DNA from: Aradus depressus
Taxonomy: Eukaryota; Arthropoda; Insecta; Hemiptera; Aradidae
NCBI GenBank assembly: GCA_963662175.1
Contig: OY759224.1
Span: forward strand, 32,063,489 to 32,127,488
Length of the DNA: 64,000 nucleotides
Direction: 5' to 3'
In this document: positions 10,001 through 22,000 of the stretch, piece after piece
Numbering within the stretch: the stretch's first letter is position 1
Layout: every line of letters begins with the position of its first letter
Notes under the pieces: generated by a model
What the model was told of the DNA's origin: nothing
Databases searched by the model: none
The model's input: only the letters and a program-made list of their open reading frames with translations
Program-made: the position numbers and the translations under genes

Positions 10001-13000
10001 ATAACTAATTAAAAATATACTGTTTCAATTACTTAGGAAGATATTCTAGTATATACAGTAGGTATACAAATATACTGAAAATGGACAGGTCTGTCCATCA
10101 GGAGAGAGGGTCTCCATGAAAATGGACAGGTCTGTCCATCAGGAGAGAGGGTCTCCATGAAAATGGACAGGTCTGTCCATCAGGAGAGAGGCTCTCCATG
10201 AAATATTTTAAGCATTAAAAAAGGAAATGAAAAGAAATTTTAATATTCTGAGACCGAGGGAGGTCCCCTAAGAATAAATATATACAGAGTCAAAAAGAAA
10301 AGGAAACGATGAAATAAAGTATCAGTATGACGTACAAAGAAATAAATACAAAAATAAATAAATTAGTGATACAGTGGAGAAAAACTAGACAATAATAAAT
10401 ATAGATAAATAAAAAATTAACATGAAAAAACATAAAACTAACAGCTTAATTATCAAGAAAAAAAAGTATCTACATAAATAGAAGAAAATATGTAAAAAAT
10501 AATCTATATAAATGTGAATAAAATAAAATAAATAAATAAAAATAGACTGAGAACAATACAATGATAGTTAACTATAAAAAGGAAGGAAGGATGCCCAGAC
10601 AAGGTTTGAAATAAAATTAATTTTAGAAAGTAGAGGTTAGATAGAAAAAGTGTGAAGAGAAAGAAGAAGAAAAATAAAAATAGTAATAATAAAATAAGAT
10701 AAAATAAAAAATAAATAAATGAATGACAAAAATATATAAATATGTTGTATATAAAGTAATTTAAAAAATATTGGAAAATAAAATATAATAAAGAATAAAA
10801 AAAAAATTATGGTAATAACATTATATATATTTTTTCTACATAAATTCAAATCCCCATGAGGACGACACGTATTAATTTTCAACATAATTGGCTGAAGGGA
10901 AGGGTGGGTTCAGGGGAGGGGGCTCAACTGAAAAACCCTAATAACTGCCGATGTAATGAATTCATCGACTCAAAATTTAGTTTGGAGATTCAGAAGCTTC
11001 TGTATTGATTTTTCCTAGAACGAAAACTTAGTTGATTAATTTTTAAAAGTAAAATATATTATATATTTAGAGGGCGCCGTTAGCTCAGTGGGCAGCGTGC
11101 TTGACTTCTGAGCTCAAGAACGTGGGTTCGTTTTATCTGGGAGGTAAAATAAACTTAAGCACGCCGTCCTTCGGATGGGACGTTAAGCGATGGTCCCGAG
11201 CCTGTACGATGTCAGGTACTCGTTAAAGACCCCTACCCTAGGTGAATAAAAAATTTAGGGTAGGCAAAATTTAGGACTCCCACAGTAGAGTCGGGCTCAT
11301 GTCCACCAGAGTGACGAAAGAGCGCTCTGGTAGTAGGCGATATGACCTCGTAGTTAAAGCTCGGGCATGAGTCATAAACCCTAACCCTAACCCTATAAGA
11401 ATAAATAATAAAAATTGTTGCAAAAATATAAAACAACAGAAAACGGTAGAAAAAATTAATTTCATGTACAATTGTAACAAAAAGAGATATAATTAATACA
11501 CTAAAGAAATATAAACAATACATAAAAGCGGCAAAAAGAAATAACAATAGTAATAAAATGGAGTAATAAACAAGAAACAACACTTTGAATCTCGTCTATT
11601 CCGGAATTCACTGAATTCAAAGAAGAACAAAGCGATGATGACAGACAAAAACTATGGATACTTACATTCCTTGGTGGTAATATGCAATGATGGCCAGACA
11701 GGAGACCAGGACGATGACAAGAGAGCCGAAGAATATAAGTAAACTTCTGACGGCGGAAGGAGGCCGGGTGCGGGTGCCGGAGGTGCTCAGTCTTCTAGCT
11801 CGCAAACCAAATTTCTCTGAAACATAAAACATAAAATAGGTGCCATCCTTATGGGGTTTTGAATTTGAATATAAAATTTCAGGTCAACAGATACATAACA
11901 TCGGCAGATATTGGCATTTTGAAGTTGAACCCCCTCCGGTGTCCCCTTCCCATCATATAAAAGTTTGTATCGATACATACATTCTATCGGGAGTAATCGT
12001 GTTCACAGACACACAAACAGACAGACTTTGTTTTTTTAGACGAAAGAGCGCTCTGGCAGTAGACAATATGCCTCTGTAGTTAAAGGCCGGACATGAGTCA
12101 TAATAAACTAACATAAAGAAAATTTTGTTTATAGACAAAACTACAAACAAATGAACATATGTGTAAAGTCTATAAATCGATGAACAATAAACAATGGTAA
12201 GTTCGAATATTTATGAAATGAGTAAAAATAAGTGATTCAGTTCGTAACACTATAACTGCGATTAATCCCACTTATCCAGATATTATCCTATGAACGTACG
12301 CAGATGACATAGCCATTCTTTCTCCTAACCTTCATCCATACAGTATTTCTCTGTCTATAGTCACACTTCGACATATTTTTTGGACGAAAAAAACAAAAAT
12401 CACAACAAATTAAATTTAGACTCAGACATTCACCACTCACTTCATGCCCTCATGTCATACTGAAAGGTAATCAACTACCAGAAGAGAACGTCGTCCGTTA
12501 TCTGAGGCTGTACATTGACAAAAGACTTGATTGAAAAGACAAGAACTGAATCGGAAATTCAAACGAATGTGAACAACAAAACACTGACTTACAATACAAT
12601 ATTAAAACCGACTTGGACTGGAGGTGCCTGCTGGAGCCAAACAAAGCAATCTTAACAGAATCCAGATCCTGGAGTCCCGCAAACTCAGTACAATCACGAA
12701 CAGCAGTGTTATCAAGATCTCACTTCACATTCACCTCCAGACACCATTTGTCAACACACTCTCACAACAGAGATACACTTACATTACATCTCAAAATGTC
12801 AACACACTCCAATCCACTTGTCCAAACACTACCATAAAACCCACCCCGACATCTTAAGAGAAAGTGGCCTCGAGACTTCCTTAGCGACCCCTGAACTGTG
12901 GACTCTTGCAGGGACTCACCGAGGGGTAACATACCCACCAGACGACGATTCTACAGCAGCTTGAAATAAGTGTTAGAAGATATTTTTAAAAACATTTTAA

Positions 13001-16000
13001 ACGTTAATAAAGAAAGAAATTATAATGTTTACGTTTTACATTCATTGGAAAAATCCCTGAAAATTCACTTTTCTTCATTAGAAGAGGAAAACGTAAAAAT
13101 AAAAATTTGTGGGTGAATCACCGGCATACATTGGCACTCTGAATAGCTGGACAACAAATTTTATATGTGAATCCATAAGGATGACCATAATGGTTTTTCG
13201 GCCGATGGATCTAAACTCAAAAACGTTGATAATTGCCGATGGGATGAATACATCGAAACGAAAACCATGTTCACCAGAGCGATGAAAGAGTGTTTCTAGT
13301 GGTAAGCGATATGACCTATTGACAATAAAATCTGCTTTCTAGCGCCCCACACTGGCCTAGAATATGAACCGGCCTCATTTTCTTCGTCACATTTCCTGCA
13401 CATCGGTTCACTTGTTTACAAATCATAAATGTTTAAAAACTATTCCTGAATTGGAAGAATGAAAAAAAAAAATTTGGCTGAAATATGTTCAGCCCTTTTC
13501 TCTGATGTAGGGACAAAGAAGTAATCGAACAGGCGAGAATGCTGAAGAACCACTTACATGGCTTTGTTTGATCTGAAAAAGATAGAATCCAATCAGTTTT
13601 ATGAAATGTCCAATCTACCGACAACCTCCCCATAAACGTTAATTTATAAACATCATGAACCCTGCTTCTGTATTTTTTAAGCACTTCATTTCTCAATTCA
13701 TTGTCCATCAATATATAAGACATTATATACTGGAATCTGTTACATATATAGACACATAATGGCCTCAGTAAGTAAGTGTAACAGTTCCGTTTTTGTGTCA
13801 TGTCTAATTTTGATCGTCTATTTAGAAGTCCGTAAAGTATTTTGAGTCGATGGTTCAGCGTGTTTCGTGTGAGGGTTCCATGTCATTCTTCGAGTATTTT
13901 ACAAATAGTTAAAATATAAATTTTAAGATTTTCCGTTTTGAAATTTTCAATAAATCTTAAACATTATTATGTGCACATTCTCACATTTAATTGAGCTCGT
14001 CCTAACTCTAATCTGAGGATAATATTATTGCAAATTTCTTAAGGAATATTCTGTGTAAAATCACTTTTTCAACAGACCAATATCATAACATTTTCGCTTA
14101 AATCAATCAAATGTCCACATTATATACTGGAATCTGTTACATATATAGACACATAATAAGGATCTGAAGAACGAAATAAGTAGAGTTTTCTTCCATAAAC
14201 TACGGAACCTCGACTTCCTTCAATATCTACCTATTGGCGTTCATCCAAATCAGTCGAAGAGGAGAACAGTGAGAACATACAAAATTCGATCTGGGCATGT
14301 ACATCCCTCTGATTTATAATATTTTATTTTTTTGTATAAATAAAAGATACAAATAAAATAACCCATTAATAGAGAACAAATTGTCTTCTTTTCCGAGCCA
14401 TTTCACGTTAAATTAACTCAGATATTTATGGTCCCCCCTGAAACAAGACTTTCTCGAAATTAAGAGCTTTGTTTCATATAATTGGGTGCCTCGAACGAAC
14501 GCTATATAGTGCGGGGGGGTCGTTTTGTTTTCCCAGCTCATTAACAGAGAATTAAATAAAATATATATATTACAAGGATTGGACTCCGCAAAAAAAACAA
14601 AAAACAGCTTAAGTGCTTTCAACTTTTTTTTTTATTATCTCTTTAACTAACTGTTTTTATTATAGAATGGGATCTAAATTAACCGAACAGATAAAATCCA
14701 AGTTTAATTTAATTAAATTGCTTGTTATAAAAAAATTTTAAAAATATATATTTTCTAGTCAATTTATTAGTTAGGAATATTTGTGAATGTTTATTTTTAT
14801 CAATAAAATAAAAAACTTCAGGACAAACGTATTTGTTTTCAATAACATTTTATAAAATTGTTTAATTGTAATTTTCCTCAGGGAAGAGGGGAAAAAAACT
14901 AATTTTAATATTTTCTTTTTCAGAGGAAAAACCTAGAAATTCTATAAATGAACTACCCGTTGGAGTAAGGCTTCGTATTCCCAATCAATGAGCACTATGG
15001 CGTAATTATCGAAAACGTTGTGTAAACATTTTTTAGTTAAGCTATACCCTCTTTCATTGGATAAAAAAAAGTAGAATGGAAAACATAAAATTACAGAGGA
15101 AACTCAAAATCGAATTTTAGGTTAGGTTTTATGACTCATGCCCGGGCTTTAACTACGAGGTCTTATCGTCTACTACCAGAGCGCTCTTTCATCACTATGG
15201 TGGACATGAGCCCGACTTTATTGTGGGAGTCCTAAATTTTGCCTACCCTAAATTTGTATTCACCTAGGGTAGGAGTCTTTAACGAGTATCTGACATCGTA
15301 CAGGCTCGTGACCATCGTTTAACGTCCCATCCGAAGGACGGCGTGCTTAAGTTTATTTTACCTCCCAGATAAAATAAATAAAGTAAGGGCCTCGGTTGGG
15401 TTTCGAACCCACGTTCTTGAGCTCAGAAGGTAAGCACGCATACCACTGAGTATCGGCGCCCTCTCGAATTATGTAACTTGTTCCTGTTCTTGATATGAGG
15501 AACAAAAATACACTATACTGCTACCTGTTGAGAGAAGTCTTTCATTCAGTTGAGATGCGAGCTTGGCCGATATTCCGGTGTAGTCTTCTTCAACGAGAAC
15601 CACTTGAAAGAGGCCCATCGTTCGACCTACGTGGAACACAACACCCTCCTCGTCGTTCAATTCGTTTTCAATCCATTGTTTCACTGCCTCCAAGTTGGTG
15701 TGTGGGGAAAACTCGTACAGAAGAAAAGCACCTGAAAAAATCATAAGCATTACTAAGCTAGTCTAGTAGCTCAGTGGTATGCGTACTTGCCTACTGAGCT
15801 CAAGATTGCGGCATGAAAACCCGGCCTTTAGGTTTTTTATCTGGGAGTTGCAAAAATGAGCATGTCGCCCTTCGGATGGGACGTTAAGCGATGGTCCCGA
15901 GCCTGTACGATGTCAGGTACTCGTTAAAGACCCCTCCCCTAAGTGAATAAACCTAGGTAGGCATAATTTAGGACCCCCGCAGTAGAGTCGGGCTCATGTC

Positions 16001-19000
16001 CACCAGAGCGACGAAAGAGCGCTCTGGTAGTAGGCGATATGACCTCGTAGTTAAAATATATTATTAAGTTATATTCAACTATTCAAATTTCGTTATTCAA
16101 ATAAATTATTTGTCATTGTATATTAATAAAATGTAATATGATAAAACCCATTCTTCAAGTTCTCAATGCCAGTCTATCCTGATTCAACATTAAGAAAACT
16201 AGTAAAGCCCCTGCAATTAAGATATGCTGCTATTCTTTAAACTGACTTTGTGGGATGGCATCACACCTTCATTGCAGGGGCTATGTTGTATTTCATCATT
16301 TTCCTCACATATTATCAACCATATGAAAGAGTTGGGCTTTTCGAAATTTGTTTTACATATTTACTACAAGTTTGCGCAATATGTCAGCATTTTATAAATA
16401 GTTAAAATATAAATTTTGAGATTTTCCGTTTTGAAATTTTCAATACATTTTAAACATTATTATGTGCACATTCTCACATTTAATTGAGCTCGTCCTAACT
16501 CTAATCTGAGGATAATATTAGGAATATTTTGTGTAAAATCAATTTTTCATCAAATCATAACATTTTCGCTTAAATCAATCAAATGTCTTTAAAAAATGTG
16601 TTCCGAGTTAACATTATAGGTTTTCGGCAACTATCTTGCAAATCGGGCGACAACCATATCCAAGGGACCTCAAAAATGTGAATTTTCGCAGAAAACTATA
16701 TCTCGATTTTTTTCATGATTACAATAGGTAATTATTGTTGTGTATCCCAATTTCAGCTTTTCATAAAGGACTGAAGAATATGTACAAACCATTATCTACT
16801 AATTAAAAAAGCTATTTTTATACGATTTTCAAAGCATAAAAATAATCTACAGGATTGATAAAATTAAAAAAAAAAAATTTGATAAAATTAAAAAAAAAAA
16901 ATTTGATTCGAAACCCAAAAGAAAGGTATTTCCTCGAAATCGAGACAAGTTTTGAATAACATTTGTTTAATTTATTACAATAAACAATTTTATATTATAA
17001 ATTTGGGTTAAAAAAATATGCGATGAAGCCATTACCAACCTCGCTTACAGATCGCTCTCCCCCACTCCTTCTTCTCTTCTTCATCACTTCATACTGGCGA
17101 TATTGGGTACATGAAAGTAATAAGCTGGAGTCAGCCATGTTTTTTTGTTTTATTGTGTAGTGTGACAGTGACATTCTTATACCCAATATTGCCAGAATGA
17201 ATACATTTTGCGAAGGGGGAGAGAGAGTGGACCTGTAAGCATGGTTGTAATAAGAAAGACCTGTAATGCCCACATCACATATATTTTATTTTTGTGTATA
17301 ATTTTTTCGATAGGACTAACTATTTTCCGGTAAATCAAGGAACCGTCTAACAATATGTGTTTCAAAAACCTACATTTTAAGACGGTATTCGGCATGTTTC
17401 TATAAGAAATATAATTGGAACATGTATTTGAAAAGATTTTTGATTAGGTCACAAACATAACTGGTATCTCAAGAGGAGTAAAGTGGTCTCAATTTTCGTC
17501 TGATTTTGGCCAAAATCTAATCAGATCTAAGCTAGCAACTGTGACCCCTATTCAAATTACATTTTTCAAGTTCATAGCTACAATTTTGAGGTAGAGCGCT
17601 CACAACTTTCCAACCACATACACACACCTACAAACATACGCACAGACAGACGTCATCGAGAAGTATTCAGGGGACCTTTAAACGTAAAAATCCGTGGAAA
17701 ACACGATCTCGGATTTTCGCACGAATATTAAAATATTTCCTTATAATAGAGGTATAAGAAGCTAAAAATAATAATTCCGAAATCCCGAGATTTTTGGACT
17801 ACGAATTCTGCCGGGATTCGGGATTGCAAATCCTAGAGAGCATCCTCTCACTCTAATCTTTATCTGAGAGTGGAGGCAGGTGGTGTCAGAAGGGGGGGGG
17901 GATGTGGGGGGCAAAAAAAAACGTGGGGATTATAGGGGATCGTCAGGTGCCCCCCCCCCCCCCCCCTACCCCTCTAGGGTCCTAAGCTCCTCTTTTCCTA
18001 TAGGTTTGTTTAATTAAAAACTCAGTTCACAGACAAGTAATGCTGGACATGGCCCCTCGTCCTCGAGCATAAGCTCCAACCTAAACCTGTTAAAGTGTTG
18101 ACAATACCCGGATTTCCTCCTTACCAAAAGGGATTTCTCAAAATAGTACTATACCTTACTATGAGTCGGAGAACATACGAAATGTGATCGTAGGGGAAGA
18201 CTTTAGAAGTTTAGAGCGTAGGAGTATTCCTGAAGGTCTTGGAATCTTCAGATCCAGGTAAGACAAGACGACAATTAAAGGAGAAAACCCAGCGCTTCCA
18301 AGGAAGGGACAAGAGCATTTGATACACACACCAACTCATCATCATATATATATGTAATATAATATTTATTACCGTTAAACCATGACATGGTAATAGGATA
18401 CATCATAAAAATGTATACTACGCTAGAGCGTACGGCTTTGGTCGCGTGGTATCACCATGGTTGCAGGTTCGAATCCCGTTCGGAAGAGGTTTATTTCGTA
18501 GATAGAACTCCCTCCCGGGGCCATGGATGTTATAACAATATCTAAAAAACATCATTATAGAGACATGGCTAATATGCATCGTACATAAAGGCCAATAAAA
18601 AAAAAGCATGTGTGCAGTTCACACGCGGTAGAAGTGAAACCTTCATAAAACGAAACTGCGAGAGAATGAGACGAATGCAGTATCAGGAGTGGGATAACTA
18701 TTATTATTATTCTACAGAATAATCTTATAACAATCTTTGAGATGAATAAAAACAATAAATTTTGATCTCAAGATCGTGGGTTGGAAACCCGGCCGAGACC
18801 CTTAGTTTATTTTATCTGGGAGGTAAAATAAACTTAAGCACGCCGTCCTTCGGATGGGACGTTAAGCGATGGTCCCGAGCCTGTACGGTGTCAGCTATTC
18901 GTTAAAGACCCCTGCCCTAGGTGAATAAAAATTTAGGGTATGCAAAATTTAGGACTCCCATAGTAGAGTCGGAGTCATGTCCACCAGAGTGACGAAAGAG

Positions 19001-22000
19001 CGCTCTGGTAGTAGGCGATTAAGATTCCGTTGATATCGATACCATTAAAAATTTGTAACTTATTTTCGAAAAAATTATCAATTCGCACTAGCTAATGCTT
19101 TGTATAATTATTGTTGAAAAAAAAAATAATCACACTTTTTTTTTTTATTTACCCCGAAAGTGGTAGTAAACTTCAAAACATGGCCATTTAACAAGAAGAG
19201 ACAACATGGCTACGAAATGGACAAGAGGTGAGTGACTAGCTCCGCCGAATAGTAACGACAGCGTACGATCCTACCCGATTCAATCTGCGCGAAGATTTTC
19301 TCTTTACAATAAATCAATTTATTCGAAGAAGTTTTAGCACCGTATAATTTTAATTGTTTTTTCTAAGTTTAATCTGAGGGGTTGGGACCCCAATCCACCC
19401 TCAATGGGAACTTTTCCAAGGGAAGCTGGCAAGGTAACCCTAACGACCCTTGTAAAGCCCCCCCTCCCCTATTAGATTTATTACAAAACACAGCCTCAAT
19501 GAGGTTGCCTCGTAATAAAAATTATCTTACTTTATTAATTGGATTATTTACATTTTTAATAAATTATAGTTAAAAAAGCCATATTTTGAAGGAATAAAAA
19601 AAAATCGTCGACGAATCACAGGCAATGTTCTCCCCCAGAAAGAATTAATCAATTACTTTTTCGCTCCCCCTCCAAAACAAAGTAAATCATCACACTAAAT
19701 TGTGTGTCGATAAATTCATTAAATTGACAGTTATTAGGGTTTTTGAATTGAGCCCCCGCTTTCTATTGGCCGACATTGCTGAAATTTGAAAAGTTATGTC
19801 TTCATTGGGATTTGACGTCAAATATGAAATTTCATGTCGATACATTCATTACAACGGCAGTTATTGGAGTTTTTGAGTTGAACCCCCCCCCCCCTTTGAT
19901 CCCTCCCTCCCCTCCTGCCGATTCTGCTGAAAATTGAATTCACATATGAAATTTAGTGTCGATAAATTTATTACATCTTATATTATTACAAGTTTTTGTG
20001 TTAAGCCTCTTCCGTAATCCCCCTTACATTTTGGTCGGTTTGACACAAAATCAATCGTGTTCACAGGCATAGGTAGACAGAAATGTTTATTCATATTTGG
20101 AATTTAGAGGTTGGAAAACATGAAATTCCGCTGAAAACTCTGCATCAAATTTTTGACCGATTACATAACTTCCCCTATACTTCGTGTAGCTGGGAAAATA
20201 AAAAAGTTTTCATTTTTATTTTAAACGCAATCAAGATGTTTCATTTATCCAAAAGTCAGAAAATTATTTGGAAAATAATGATTGTACACGGGTCAGAAAA
20301 TATGAAATTCTGAGCAAAATTCAACATCGAATTTCTGAGGAACTACATTACTTCCTTTATACTTCATATAGCTAGGGAAGTAGAACTGAAAACATGCTAA
20401 GCCAAGACAAAACAAAACATACTATCCTCAATATGCTAGTTACACAATTTCCCACCAGGAGGAGTTATGATTGGGTAAATGATATATGTTGAAAACTTAC
20501 CACAAATTTCACAACAGTTGCCAACTGGTTTGACCGGAGATAAACATGAGTTTTGTGAACACTTCCTATGAGGGCATATCCACCGATCCAAGAGAGAGTA
20601 GGGACACTGACAACCGGCAGAGTCGCTACAGTCGTCCCCGGTGGCTTCTAGAGGACCTCCGTTCAGTAGGCGGGATCCTTCTTCACTGTTTGTAAATTCA
20701 TCCAATTCTTCTCTCACCAGGCTCTACAACATACCTTCATGTTTATATACTTATTAACTAATTATGTCAGTATTGAGAATGGACTAAAGTTGAGCTTAGA
20801 CATATCTTGGACTGGTCCTTAACCAAACCCTCTCCTGGAAAGACCATGTCTCCCACATCTCCAATCGCTCCTTCAACATCCTCTATCTCCTCAAACGTCT
20901 TCGTCACCTCCTCCTCAGAACCTTGTTTCCCCTATTTTGATTATGCTTGCCTCCCGTATGGAAAACTGTCTGGTGAGCTCGACAAGAAACTAAAGAAAGT
21001 TAGAGGGCGCCGGTAGCTCAGTATGCGTGCTTGCCTTCTGAGCTCAAGGTCGTGATTTCGAAACCCATCCGAGGCCCTTAGTTTATGTTAACTGGGAGCT
21101 AAAATAAACTTAAGCACGCCGTCCTTCGGATGGGACATTAAGCGATGAGTCCAGAGCCTGTACGATATCAGGTACTCGTTAAAGACCCCTGCTCTAAGTG
21201 AATAAAAATTAGGGGAAGGCAAAATTTAAGACTCCCACAGTAGAGTCGGGCTCATGTCCACCAGAGTGACGAAAAAGCGCTCTGGTAGTAGGCGATATGA
21301 CCTCGTAGTTAAAGCCCGGGCATGAGTAATAATAATTAACTAAGAAATTAAAGAGACATGAACTCCTCTTTAAGATCATCTTCGGGCTCCCCAGACACTC
21401 CACTATTACTAGCTCTTATACCTTTTCTTCTCCTCTAGCCTTTTTTTTTTTCGGGTGTACCGGCCCTTGAAGGACGCTCAACGACACCCGCTCAGTGGGG
21501 GGGAATAAGGGCACAATATAATTCTCCTTTATTTATTTTTATTGCTGCTATGGCCGGCTGTAGAATCCGCCAATCGCCAGGTCCCTCAACCTACCTTATC
21601 GGCGTTTCTCGAGAGAACTCGGGACCAGGCATCCATGCTTTTGGCTGCATTGCGCCGAGGATGATCGCAGGTGGGCCGTGTTACTAGCAACGCGCGGTCA
21701 TCACTGGAACCACGCTAAACTGCCTTCTTTAACTTCCACCCAGAGGCGACGAATCGACCGAACTCTGGGTAGCCAGCCTCACTCATCAGCTTCCGTGGGT
21801 TCAGTCCTCTTCTCCTCTAGTCGACAATATGTCCTAGGCTCCTTTCTTTATCAAACCGTATCTTCCCAGAAACACTCTTACATCTTCCAAATGCTCCAAT
21901 TTAAAGCCCATATCCATCAGAAAGTCTCCAGATCCCGTCCCTTTAATCTTTACCTCCCTTAGGACAACAACCTACCACGACTCCTTCCTTATCCAGGCTA

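Noticed and set aside
10637..11583. Long minus-strand frames rich in Leu, Phe and Ile that look like membrane proteins
   Set aside because: They are translations of the A-rich low-complexity tract and of a SINE; composition explains them fully.
13433..13801. Minus-strand frame of 122 codons
   Set aside because: It starts in a Jockey remnant and runs through the 41-bp repeat into unrelated intron sequence; a chance fusion.
18421..18490. Possible functional tRNA gene
   Set aside because: Good B box but no convincing acceptor stem or anticodon arm could be folded by eye.
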